From positions 1-17,434 of the forward strand of contig JAISRY010000214.1 of assembly GCA_031273385.1 (NCBI GenBank): a stretch of DNA of 17,434 bases, in the 5' to 3' direction. This DNA is from Tannerellaceae bacterium. GTDB taxonomy: Bacteria > Bacteroidota > Bacteroidia > Bacteroidales > Tannerellaceae. Below the pieces are notes generated by a model. It was not told where the DNA came from. It saw nothing but the letters and a program-made list of their open reading frames with translations, and did no database searches. The position numbers and the translations under genes are program-made. This document shows, in pieces, positions 7,374-14,764 of the stretch (positions are counted from its first letter, which is position 1; the number at the start of each line of letters is the position of its first letter).

Positions 7374-8147
7374 CTATTCTATCTTCCGTCTGATCTCGGA
7401 AAGGTACTCTTTCATGCCTTTCATATCCTTTTTTTCTATGATTTTCTGTAGCTTGGAAAGTTCATCCTGGATATGTTGTATTTGTCCTGGAGTACGTGGA
7501 TTGAAGAGGATTTCGGTCAATAGATAATCGTCTTCAGAGAGTAATCCGCGGGCGATCTTCATGTGTTTTTTGAATGTTGTTCCCGGTGCGTCCTGATGCT
7601 TCATCGTGGCGGCAAAAACCATTGTCGACGCAAAAGGAATTCCCAACGAATAGGCAACAACGCGATCGTGCTCTTCGAACGAGTACTCAAAAATGTTCAA
7701 CTTCAACTTGCCGTACAAATCTTTAAAGAATACCTTCCCTAAATGGTCGCTTTCCGAAATGATAATCGTATTCTCTTTTTCGAGGTTTCCCAGATTGGCA
7801 AAAGTCGGCCCGAACATCGGGTGGGTGGACACAAACGGACGCTTGCAATCCGTATAAAATTGCTGCAAATTGGTCTTCACCGATGCAATATCGGAGAGGA
7901 TACAATAGGGCGGCAAATACGGAATCACCGTTTCGAAAGCTTCGATGGTGTGATGCAGCGTCACACAATTGATCACCAGCTCGGGAGCGAACGCAGCGAT
8001 CTCTTCCGGCTTCAACAGGCGAAGGGCATTATAGATGAAGCGCATGCGCTTCGGGTCGCTTTCCAGTACGGCGACATCGTGTTCAAAACTCAGTAGGTCG
8101 GTGAAGAAAGATCCCATCTTTCCGGCGCCAAGTATCAATATTTTCAT
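7374..8147 (-). CDS. tyrA: Prephenate dehydrogenase (TyrA)
   Basis: Oxidatively decarboxylates prephenate to 4-hydroxyphenylpyruvate, the Tyr branch. The product is 257 aa, a monofunctional single-domain-pair form without a chorismate mutase or ACT domain. The Rossmann motif GAGKMG is at 7-12, an acidic residue after the second strand (VLESD, E29) suggests NAD rather than NADP, and STHPMFGP at 107-114 is the conserved family motif. The C-terminal half is helical, as expected for the dimerisation domain. It is the last gene of the pheA operon, 12 nt after aroF/CM, and is followed by a hairpin. Confidence 0.93.
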   Translation of the reverse strand: MKILILGAGKMGSFFTDLLSFEHDVAVLESDPKRMRFIYNALRLLKPEEIAAFAPELVINCVTLHHTIEAFETVIPYLPPYCILSDIASVKTNLQQFYTDCKRPFVSTHPMFGPTFANLGNLEKENTIIISESDHLGKVFFKDLYGKLKLNIFEYSFEEHDRVVAYSLGIPFASTMVFAATMKHQDAPGTTFKKHMKIARGLLSEDDYLLTEILFNPRTPGQIQHIQDELSKLQKIIEKKDMKGMKEYLSEIRRKIE

Positions 8148-8159
8148 TTCGGTATCGTA

Positions 8160-9230
8160 TTAATCGTTCGTCATAATGATCATCTGTTGGCGGACAGACT
8201 CTTCGTGTATCTCTTTCAGCAGCTCTTTCACAAATTCGGCGCTGAGATCCAGGGATTCGCCCATATCGGCGCGTTTCTCTAAAATCTCGCTGTAACGCGG
8301 CGATTGCAGGATGGGCATGTTATGTTCCTTTTTATATACGCCGATTTCGCGGGAGATACGCATGCGTTTGGCCAGCAGTTCCAGCAACTGTTCGTCGATT
8401 TGGTCTATCTGGCGGCGCAGTTCAGAGAGGTTTTCGGTCGTTTGGGACACGTCGCGGATCACGAGCAGGTTGATGACATAATCAAGGACGTCGGGACTGA
8501 TCTGCTGTTCGGCATCGCTCCATGCCTGATCCGGGTGGCAATGGGATTCGATCATCAGGCCGTCGAAGCTTAGATCCATCGCCTGTTGGGATAGGGGAGC
8601 GATCAATTCGCGCTTCCCCCCGATATGGCTGGGATCGCAGAAGATGGGGATATTGGGGAGGCGGCGGCGTAGCTCGATCGGGATATGCCAGAGCGGTAAG
8701 TTCCGGTATATCTTTTTGTCATACGAACTGAATCCCCTGTGTATCACTCCGATCCGCCGGACGCCCGCGCCATGGATGCGTTCGATCGCGCCGATCCAAA
8801 GTTCGAGGTCGGGGTTCACCGGATTCTTTATCAATACCGGAATATCAGTCCCTTTCAGCGTATCGGCGATTTCCTGTACGGCAAAGGGGTTGACGGTTGT
8901 CCGCGCGCCTATCCACAGGATATCGACACCGGCTTTCAGCGCTTCGACGACATGTTCCCTTGTCGCCACTTCCGTCGCCACATACATTCCCGTCTCTTCC
9001 TTAACCCGTTTCAACCACTGGAGGCCGATCACCCCTACACCCTCAAATCCCCCCGGTTTAGTCCGCGGTTTCCATATCCCGGCACGGAATATTTTTATCC
9101 CTTTAGAAGCAAGCCTACGTGCCGCTTCCATCACCTGTTCTTCCGATTCTGCGCTACAGGGGCCGGCTATAACGATCGGGCGTTGCGGGTCTACACCCTG
9201 TAAAACGATTGATTCAAATTCCATTTTCAT
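8160..9230 (-). CDS. DAHP synthase (type I-beta) fused to AroQ chorismate mutase
   Basis: A 356-aa bifunctional enzyme. The N-terminal part makes 3-deoxy-D-arabino-heptulosonate 7-phosphate from PEP and erythrose 4-phosphate: IAGPCSAESE (21-30), KPRTKPGGFEG (54-64), IGARTTVNPF (108-116), LIKNPVNPDL (133-142), HRGFSSYDKKIYRN (164-177), CDPSHIGG (198-205) and IESHCHPDQAWSDAEQQ. The C-terminal ~85 residues (about 265-350) are an AroQ chorismate mutase, with LRRQIDQIDEQLLELLAKRM and GVYKKEHNMPI, which converts chorismate to prephenate for the neighbouring PheA and TyrA. This AroA-AroQ fusion is usual in Bacteroidota, and it may serve as feedback control through prephenate binding at the mutase site. 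ATG at 9230; it lies 8 nt after the aminotransferase and 12 nt before tyrA. Confidence 0.95.
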   Translation of the reverse strand: MKMEFESIVLQGVDPQRPIVIAGPCSAESEEQVMEAARRLASKGIKIFRAGIWKPRTKPGGFEGVGVIGLQWLKRVKEETGMYVATEVATREHVVEALKAGVDILWIGARTTVNPFAVQEIADTLKGTDIPVLIKNPVNPDLELWIGAIERIHGAGVRRIGVIHRGFSSYDKKIYRNLPLWHIPIELRRRLPNIPIFCDPSHIGGKRELIAPLSQQAMDLSFDGLMIESHCHPDQAWSDAEQQISPDVLDYVINLLVIRDVSQTTENLSELRRQIDQIDEQLLELLAKRMRISREIGVYKKEHNMPILQSPRYSEILEKRADMGESLDLSAEFVKELLKEIHEESVRQQMIIMTND

Positions 9231-9238
9231 TGTGTCTG

Positions 9239-10432
9239 TTATCTATTGTTTCTTTCTATTCTATTTATTCTGTTTAATGCCTCTTCCAACAGTTCATCGT
9301 TGCAGCAGAGCGAAATGCGTATATACCGCTCTCCGCCGCTACCGAATATAAAGCCGGGAGTGACGAATACGTTGGCCTCATATAGCAACTGATCCGCCAG
9401 TTGCCGTCCGTCCGGGCAGCTTGGCGGGATCTTCCCCCACAGGAAGAGGCCGGTTTGCTTCTCATCTACCCGGCACCCCAACGCTTTCATGATCTCGGCA
9501 GCCTTGCCCCGCCTCCCGCGATACGTACTGTTCATCGTATCATACCACTTTTTAGGCGCTTTCAGGGCTTCGACCGCCGCATATTGCATGGGTTTGAACT
9601 GTCCGGAATCCACATTGCTTTTCACGTTCAATATCCATTGGACAAACTGTGCGTTCGACGCCAGCATCGCCATACGCCACCCCGGCATGTTGTGCGACTT
9701 GCTCATCGAGTTCATTTCGATACAGACATCCTTTGCCCCAGGGATGCTTAAAAGGCTCAGCGGGTTGTCGTTGAGGATAAAGCTATACGGGTTGTCGTTG
9801 ACAATAACGATACGGTGTTTGCGCCCGAACTGTACCAGCTTTTCAAACAATTCGCGGCTGGCGTTTGCCCCGGTGGGCATGTGGGGATAATTGACCCACA
9901 TCAGTTTGACGGTCGAAAGATCCGTTTGCTCCAGCGCCTCGAAATCGGGATACCACCCATTTTCCTCTTTCAACGCATAGCCGATAGGATTCGCGCCGAC
10001 CAGACGGCTGACCGACAGATAGGTAGGATAACCCGGATTGGGTATCAGCACGGCGTCTCCCGGATTCAGGAACGAGAGCGATACATGCAGGATGCCCTCT
10101 TTCGAACCGATCAGCGGCAATATCTCCGTAGCGGGGTCGATCTCCACCCCGTACCATGTTTTGTACCAGCGGGAATAGCCCTCCCGGAGTTCGGGGATAC
10201 CCGTATAGGGTTGGTAGCCATGCTCGTTGGGGAGGACGGCATGTGCGCACAGGGCGTCGATGGTTTGCGGGGAGGGTGGGAGGTCGGGGCTACCGATCCC
10301 CAGGTTGATCACCTGCCTGCCGGCGGCGTTCATCGCTGCGACCTCTTTCAGTTTGGTAGAGAAGTAGTATTCGCTTATGCTGCCGACGCGTGTTGCCGGC
10401 ACAATGTCACACGCTTTGTTTTCCTTCTGCAT
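9239..10432 (-). CDS. PLP-dependent aminotransferase, probably aromatic/prephenate
   Basis: Fold type I class I/II aminotransferase of 397 aa. The PLP Schiff-base Lys sits in NSMSKSHNMPGWR (about 243-255) and the PLP-N1-binding Asp in VNDNPYSF. Its position between pheA and aroF/CM points to transamination of phenylpyruvate and hydroxyphenylpyruvate, or of prephenate; substrate choice is inference. The motif usually written NxPNNPTG reads NYPHMPTG, so Met replaces the Asn that normally contacts the PLP ring oxygen. I chose ATG at 10432, which has AGGTG just upstream and a 26-nt overlap with pheA; GTG at 10438 is the alternative (399 aa). Confidence 0.9.
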   Translation of the reverse strand: MQKENKACDIVPATRVGSISEYYFSTKLKEVAAMNAAGRQVINLGIGSPDLPPSPQTIDALCAHAVLPNEHGYQPYTGIPELREGYSRWYKTWYGVEIDPATEILPLIGSKEGILHVSLSFLNPGDAVLIPNPGYPTYLSVSRLVGANPIGYALKEENGWYPDFEALEQTDLSTVKLMWVNYPHMPTGANASRELFEKLVQFGRKHRIVIVNDNPYSFILNDNPLSLLSIPGAKDVCIEMNSMSKSHNMPGWRMAMLASNAQFVQWILNVKSNVDSGQFKPMQYAAVEALKAPKKWYDTMNSTYRGRRGKAAEIMKALGCRVDEKQTGLFLWGKIPPSCPDGRQLADQLLYEANVFVTPGFIFGSGGERYIRISLCCNDELLEEALNRINRIERNNR

Positions 10433-11252
10433 ATTCACCTAATATTTTAAATTCTTTTGTTAATGGGATAACGGCGTCCAACGCCTGCTTGTAACGGGTG
10501 TAATCGGCAAACGTTAGATTGATATAAAACAAATATTGCCATTCGCGCCCGATAATCGGAAGGGACTGTATCTTAGACAGGTTCATATCGTAGAACGAGA
10601 GGATGGAAAGGACTTGCGACAAACTGCCTACGGCATGGGAAAGGGCAAAAACGAGCGACGCCTTGTTCTTTTTCGTTCCGCTCAGCAGTTCGTCCGCCGC
10701 CCAATGGTCGGCGATGGCCAGAAAACGGGTAAAGTTGTGTTTGTTCGTTTCAATCCCTTCGGCCAACACCTCCAGTCCGAACGCCTGCGCCGCCTGCCTG
10801 CTGCAGATAGCCGCCAGCCCTTTCAGCCGGTTGGTGGCTATCCATTCGGCGCTCGCCGCCGTATCTTCCTTTTCCACGATTTTGATATGCGGCAGTGTAT
10901 CAAGGAAATCCATACACTGCATCAGTGCGATGGGATGGGAATTGACCTCCGTTATTTCGCCGATGGATGTGCCGGGGAGGGCGGCCAGCGAATGGGATAT
11001 ACGCAGTTTGTATTCGCCGATGATTTGAAAACCGCTTTTACGGATCAGCTCATGGTTTTGCAGCAAACTGCCGGCAATCGTATTCTCTATGGCCATCATA
11101 CCGATGACGGAGGGGTCTTTTTCGATCGCTTTGATCACCTCTCGGAAAGTAGCGCATGCGATGATTTCGATATCTTCGCCGTCGAAGTAACTATGAGCAG
11201 CCATTTCATGGTACGAACCGGCTATCCCCTGTATTGCAACTCTCTTTTTCAT
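10407..11252 (-). CDS. pheA: Prephenate dehydratase (PheA)
   Basis: Converts prephenate to phenylpyruvate for Phe synthesis. The product is 281 aa with a prephenate dehydratase domain (1-180), including MAIENTIAGSL (53-63) and the catalytic NFTRFLAI (173-180), then a C-terminal ACT domain (about 197-275). It carries no fused chorismate mutase; that activity is in the downstream aroF/CM gene. In the ACT domain the classical Phe-binding ESRP is replaced by IQSLP (228-232), so feedback by Phe may differ from that of enteric PheA. It is the first gene of the operon, with an unusually clear Shine-Dalgarno sequence for this phylum (GGAG at 11257-11260, 4 nt before ATG). It lies behind the leader/attenuator at 11286-11439. 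Confidence 0.95.
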   Translation of the reverse strand: MKKRVAIQGIAGSYHEMAAHSYFDGEDIEIIACATFREVIKAIEKDPSVIGMMAIENTIAGSLLQNHELIRKSGFQIIGEYKLRISHSLAALPGTSIGEITEVNSHPIALMQCMDFLDTLPHIKIVEKEDTAASAEWIATNRLKGLAAICSRQAAQAFGLEVLAEGIETNKHNFTRFLAIADHWAADELLSGTKKNKASLVFALSHAVGSLSQVLSILSFYDMNLSKIQSLPIIGREWQYLFYINLTFADYTRYKQALDAVIPLTKEFKILGEYAEGKQSV

Positions 11253-11285
11253 ATATCTCCTTTTTTACGTTGTATTGCTGACTAA

Positions 11286-11320
11286 ATAAAAAAAGTCCCG
11301 CCTTTGTTCGGCAGGACTTT
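11286..11320 (-). terminator. Attenuator terminator in the pheA leader
   Basis: In the minus-strand RNA, AAAGTCCTGCC (11310-11320) pairs with GGCGGGACTTT (11292-11302) in an 11-bp stem with one G-U pair and a 7-nt loop, followed by a U-rich tail (11286-11294). It lies 33 nt before pheA and after the leader peptide, so if it forms it ends transcription before the operon. Confidence 0.88.
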
Positions 11321-11383
11321 ATTTGTTTTATTGATGATCTGTTGCTTTCGCCAATCTGTTCGTTTTACATATAAACTCCTGCC
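11310..11383 (-). promoter_or_regulatory. Antiterminator of the pheA attenuator
   Basis: In the RNA, GGCAGGAGUUUAU (11383-11371, codons 19-23 of the leader peptide) is complementary to AUAAAGUCCUGCC (11322-11310), 12 of 13 pairs with one G-G. The second strand is the 5' arm of the terminator stem, so the two structures exclude each other. A ribosome stalled at the Phe/Tyr codons leaves codons 19-23 free and the antiterminator forms. A ribosome reaching the stop codon covers them and the terminator forms. Confidence 0.75.
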
Positions 11384-11439
11384 CTTATTCTGCTAAAATA
11401 AAAGGAATAAAAGAAGTATGTAAAACTAAATCGGTTCAT
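11365..11439 (-). CDS. Phe/Tyr-rich leader peptide of the pheA operon
   Basis: A 24-codon ORF with ATG at 11437-11439 and TAA at 11365-11367. It begins MNRFSFTYFFYSFYFSR and ends AGVYM. Six Phe and four Tyr codons are present, nine of these ten within codons 4-15, as in attenuation leader peptides. An A-rich stretch precedes the ATG in place of a Shine-Dalgarno sequence, as is usual in this phylum. It starts about 16 nt after the predicted transcription start and is followed by a matching antiterminator/terminator. The content predicts response to both Phe and Tyr, the two products of the operon. Confidence 0.85.
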   Translation of the reverse strand: MNRFSFTYFFYSFYFSRIRAGVYM

Positions 11440-11460
11440 CTTTTTTGCTTTATCCGGTGA

Positions 11461-11490
11461 CAAAAGTAATATATTTCTTTTACCTGCAAA
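11461..11490 (-). promoter_or_regulatory. Promoter of the pheA-tyrA operon
   Basis: On the minus strand TTTG (11487-11490), an 18-nt spacer and TACTTTTG (11461-11468) match the Bacteroidota promoter. Transcription should start near 11455. It lies only about 20 nt after the hipA stop. Confidence 0.72.
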
Positions 11491-11509
11491 CAAAAAGAGC
11501 GTTTTTTTT

Positions 11510-12595
11510 CTATTTATTCTCCCTAACCAGCTCATTTACCGTTTTTATCAGCTCGCTCGCCCGTTCTTTATTGAGTCCGGCTTTTTCGGCGACGGCCATC
11601 ATGTCGTTTATAGTTGGTTCGCCGCTGTTATTGATCGTTGTCGTATGGAAGCCATTGAAACCACGACTTGGCAGCAGGTCGTATGCAGGGGAGAGTTTCC
11701 ATTCTCCGCGAATCAGTTGGAAAGAGAAGTTTTTCGCATGGTCGTCACGGTTTTTGATAGCCACATTAAATGCCATCAGGCGGAAAAGGGCATACACCTC
11801 TTCTGTATTTTTAGTCAAAATATGACATAGTTTCAACAAATCGCCATAATCCAAGCTTGGGACACGGTAATCCGCATGCAGCAAACCGGCGGCGCTTACC
11901 GTATGAACTTTACCCTCAGATGTCCTGTCAAAGCGCTCTACGGCAAAGTATTTCCCCTCAAACAGGTTTGTCCCAGGCATCTTGATGCCGCACTTTTTGG
12001 CAAGCAGCGAATACTTATACTCAATCTCACCAATATGTGCAGGGTCGATCGTTGCTTTAAATTTAACAAGCCATTCTTTCTGGTCAATTTTCACAAATAC
12101 CTTAGGCCTTGCTCCGCCCGGTGAACCTCCGTATTGATATAGCTTATCGAGAGAGCCGCCATCATGGTCGGTCGTCAATATCTTTTCGGTTTCGGCAGCC
12201 AGCGCGTTAAAATCAACGATTTCATCAGGAATCGATTCGCTGTAGTCCGGCCTAAATTCCAATGCGCCCCGCCCTGTGCTGCCCACCAGCGCCAATCTTT
12301 GGAGAAGCGTAAACTTCTCCGGTGCAACGCCTTTACTCCTAAAATACCTGTCGAGGATAAGATTGCCCCAACCGTCGGGCAGACTGTCGTCAAACACGCC
12401 GAACCCTCCATTGAAAGGGGTACGTTTCGCAACAAACACTTCGGCTTTAAGGGGAAGATGAAACGGGGAGATGGATTTCCCTGAAGCTAAATAGGTTACA
12501 TCATATTCAAATGCGCAAAGCATGTCGGGGGTAGAAGCTATCCGCCCCACTTTCACGCCATTCATAAACACTTCGACGACTTTCACCTCATGCAT
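11510..12595 (-). CDS. HipA-family serine/threonine kinase toxin
   Basis: A 361-aa HipA-type kinase. The N-terminal couple-HipA domain has FHLPL, FDDSLPDGWG (67-77) and YFRSKG. The HipA core then has a Gly-rich loop QYGGSPGGARPK (154-165), WLVKF (ATP Lys K178), catalytic Asp D284 in NRDDHAKNFSF (282-292) and the Mg-binding Asp D306 in LSPAYDLLP. All key residues are present, so the kinase is probably active. HipA of E. coli phosphorylates glutamyl-tRNA synthetase and causes persistence; the target here is unknown. It overlaps the antitoxin gene by 8 nt (ATGCATGA). It is shorter than E. coli HipA (440 aa) but has both domains. Confidence 0.92.
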   Translation of the reverse strand: MHEVKVVEVFMNGVKVGRIASTPDMLCAFEYDVTYLASGKSISPFHLPLKAEVFVAKRTPFNGGFGVFDDSLPDGWGNLILDRYFRSKGVAPEKFTLLQRLALVGSTGRGALEFRPDYSESIPDEIVDFNALAAETEKILTTDHDGGSLDKLYQYGGSPGGARPKVFVKIDQKEWLVKFKATIDPAHIGEIEYKYSLLAKKCGIKMPGTNLFEGKYFAVERFDRTSEGKVHTVSAAGLLHADYRVPSLDYGDLLKLCHILTKNTEEVYALFRLMAFNVAIKNRDDHAKNFSFQLIRGEWKLSPAYDLLPSRGFNGFHTTTINNSGEPTINDMMAVAEKAGLNKERASELIKTVNELVRENK

Positions 12596-12905
12596 TTCGT
12601 GATCCTCTCTTTCTTTTTTTCACCTCCTGCGTTTTCAACAGTTCGTCTATACTCTGGTAGGACTTCTTTGTAAACAAGTCCATGAAACTATCCATATCAT
12701 CCAGGGTGAAAGCGCACAGAAGCAGATTACGAAACGTAATTTCTCCCGTATTTTCAAATTTACGGTAGGCATCGTACCCTACACCTGCCCGCTTGGCAAA
12801 AGCCCTTTGCGTCAGATTCCGTTCCAGTCTTCTTTCCCTGACCCTTTCTGCAATTTCTTTCAGGAGTGAATCGGGAGTGCGATCAATAATTGCTTTAATA
12901 TCCAC
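12588..12905 (-). CDS. HipB-like HTH antitoxin/repressor
   Basis: A 105-aa protein with a Cro/C1-type helix-turn-helix at about 20-70 (RERRLERNLTQRAFAKRAGV then YRKFENTGEI) and a Lys/Arg-rich C-terminal tail (VKKRKRGSRNA). Its gene lies immediately upstream of hipA with an 8-nt overlap, the classical antitoxin-toxin order. It likely neutralises the kinase and represses its own promoter; a TGTGT/ACACA dyad overlaps the predicted start of transcription. The fit is to family and position, since no HipB-specific residue could be verified. Confidence 0.85.
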   Translation of the reverse strand: MDIKAIIDRTPDSLLKEIAERVRERRLERNLTQRAFAKRAGVGYDAYRKFENTGEITFRNLLLCAFTLDDMDSFMDLFTKKSYQSIDELLKTQEVKKRKRGSRNA

Positions 12906-12933
12906 AATTAAACGAATATAATACTATTTAGTG

Positions 12934-12947
12934 TGTGTTTTTACACA
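12934..12947. promoter_or_regulatory. Candidate HipB operator
   Basis: TGTGT-TTTT-ACACA is a perfect 5-bp dyad with a 4-nt spacer. It lies between the -7 element at 12952-12959 and the hipB ATG, overlapping the predicted transcription start. The position suits a repressor site; the assignment is inference. Confidence 0.4.
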
Positions 12948-12951
12948 ATTA

Positions 12952-12959
12952 CAAAGATA
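12952..12959 (-). promoter_or_regulatory. hipBA promoter (-7 element)
   Basis: TATCTTTG on the minus strand, with a TTG 20 nt upstream (in ACTTGCACG). It gives a leader of about 40 nt before hipB. Confidence 0.7.
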
Positions 12960-12988
12960 GGTATAATCATCGACACGTGCAAGTTTTA

Positions 12989-13915
12989 TCACACCACACG
13001 TTGATAGGCTTGTATCGAAAGCATCTCTTTGGGGATGGACTTTTTGATGCCGTCGATCAGGATACGGGCGATGGAATGGCGGATAAAGTCCTTTCTGGTG
13101 ACAAAAACGATCTCCCGCGTCGGCTTGGGTATGGCAAAAGGGCGAACCAGCTCTTTCTGTTCGTCGTTCAGCTGATGCACCGCCAACTCGGGGATGAACG
13201 TAATCCCGTTGCCACCCTCTACCATGCGCATAAAGGTCTCCATACTGCCCAACCGGTAGGCGCCCTGATGGAGCTTGACCTGTTCCATCTGGCAAAAACG
13301 CATCAACTGATCCCTGAAACAATGCCCCTCGTCCAACAGCCAGAGCCGCTCCCCGCTGATATCCGACGAACGGATCAGCTCGTTCTTGAAGATGGATTCG
13401 TTGCGGGCGACATACCCGAAGAATTGTTCGTAAAACAGCCTGTCGCCCTGCAATTGAGGCTCGGAGGGTTGGGAGGCGATGATGGCGGCGTCGATTTCAC
13501 CGTTGGTCAGCGCGGTGAGCGTAGGCGTCGTCTTCATTTCCAGGATATGGATATCCAGCCCTTTATGCTTCTCCGTCAACTGCTGGAAGAAACGGGGAAT
13601 CAGGTAGGGGGCGATCGTCGGCAAAACGGCCAAACGGAACGTACCCTTGATGGATAGCTCCTCCTCCGTAATGATATCCTTGATCAAAGAGGCCTGATAC
13701 AACACCTTGCGTGCCTGTTCTATTACTTTACGTCCGGCGCGTGTGGGCTTGACAGGCTGCACGTTACGGTCGAAAAGCTTGATGCCCAATTCATCTTCCA
13801 GCTTCTGAATCATCATACTTAACGTCGGCTGCGTGACGCAACAATGCTCCGCCGCCTTTGCAAAATGGCGGAAAGTATCGACGGCCAGCACATATTCCAA
13901 TTGTTGTATAGTCAT
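12989..13915 (-). CDS. oxyR: Peroxide-sensing LysR-type regulator OxyR
   Basis: A 308-aa LysR-type regulator. The winged HTH is at 1-60 (LEYVLAVDTFRHFAKAAEHC, then TQPTLSMMIQKLEDELG), the substrate-domain fold follows from about 90. The redox pair is C199 in LDEGHC and C208 in MRFC, the same numbering and spacing as E. coli OxyR. On oxidation by H2O2 these form a disulfide and the protein activates peroxide-defence genes. The gene starts 25 nt after the SGNH hydrolase stop without a promoter in the gap, so it may be read from the M20/SGNH transcript. No peroxidase or dps gene is adjacent in this window. The HTH also carries C25/C26, which are unlikely to be sensing residues. Confidence 0.94.
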   Translation of the reverse strand: MTIQQLEYVLAVDTFRHFAKAAEHCCVTQPTLSMMIQKLEDELGIKLFDRNVQPVKPTRAGRKVIEQARKVLYQASLIKDIITEEELSIKGTFRLAVLPTIAPYLIPRFFQQLTEKHKGLDIHILEMKTTPTLTALTNGEIDAAIIASQPSEPQLQGDRLFYEQFFGYVARNESIFKNELIRSSDISGERLWLLDEGHCFRDQLMRFCQMEQVKLHQGAYRLGSMETFMRMVEGGNGITFIPELAVHQLNDEQKELVRPFAIPKPTREIVFVTRKDFIRHSIARILIDGIKKSIPKEMLSIQAYQRVV

Positions 13916-13940
13916 AGGATCTTTGTTTATATAGATGTCA

Positions 13941-14711
13941 TCATGCCAATCCGGTCGCTTCCAACCAGAGATTGGCCATTAATTGCCGCCCCGAGAGGTC
14001 GGGATGTACGCCGTCGTTCGCCCAGTAACGCGCCGGAGCCACCTTTACCGCCGCATCGAAGCCTGCCTGGAAAGGAACGAAGACAGCGTTGAATTCGTCG
14101 GCCAGCTTCCTGGCTATCCGGCGGTATTCGTCAAACATCGGGAACCATTTCACGTCTTCGATCGCCGAACCGTCTTTCAGCGCAAAAGGCTCGCAGATCA
14201 CGAGCTGTATAGCGGGCAGTTTCTCTTTTGTATAGGCCAGCAGCGAACGGTAATCGTTTTCATACACCTCTGCCGTCCCCTTATAGCCTCCCGTCAGGGT
14301 ATGCCAATAGTCGTTCACGCCGATCAGGATGCTCAATACGTCCGGATAGAGAGCCAACGTTTCCAGTTCCCAACGCTCGCGAAGCTGGTACACCTTGTTT
14401 CCGCTGATGCCGCGGTTGTAAATCTTCGGTTGCAGAGCGGCATGTTTGGCCAATAACTGGCTGGCGATGAACAGGCTGTACCCATTCCCCAGCATGGCTA
14501 ACGAATTGCTGGCCGTATTTGCCTTGTCCCGCCCCGCATCCGTGATGGAATCGCCCTGCATGAGGATGACGGCATCTTTTTTCAACGTGATCTTTGGCGC
14601 CTGAACCGCTGTGTTTTCTTTGATCACAGCCTTTGCCAGTTCCGGCATCATCAGGGCTCCACCTGCCGCCAGCACACTTTTTTTCAGAAAATCTCTTCTT
14701 GAATCTTTCAT
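13941..14711 (-). CDS. SGNH/GDSL hydrolase with Tat signal
   Basis: A 256-aa exported esterase/acetylhydrolase-type protein. The N terminus has a twin-arginine signal (SRRDFLKK then VLAAGGALMM), so it is expected to be exported folded. SGNH blocks are all present: GDSITD (block I, S55), the RGISGNKV Gly block, GVNDYWH (block III Asn) and DGVHPDLSG (block V with Asp/His). The natural substrate is unknown; relatives deacetylate glycans or hydrolyse esters. I chose ATG at 14711, because it places the Tat motif at residues 4-6; an in-frame TTG lies 12 codons upstream. It sits between an M20 peptidase (53 nt upstream) and oxyR (25 nt downstream). Confidence 0.9.
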   Translation of the reverse strand: MKDSRRDFLKKSVLAAGGALMMPELAKAVIKENTAVQAPKITLKKDAVILMQGDSITDAGRDKANTASNSLAMLGNGYSLFIASQLLAKHAALQPKIYNRGISGNKVYQLRERWELETLALYPDVLSILIGVNDYWHTLTGGYKGTAEVYENDYRSLLAYTKEKLPAIQLVICEPFALKDGSAIEDVKWFPMFDEYRRIARKLADEFNAVFVPFQAGFDAAVKVAPARYWANDGVHPDLSGRQLMANLWLEATGLA

Positions 14712-14764
14712 GGGTATCCTTTTTATGTTGATTAGTTGGTTTTTCAACGATGAAATGGGCTTTT

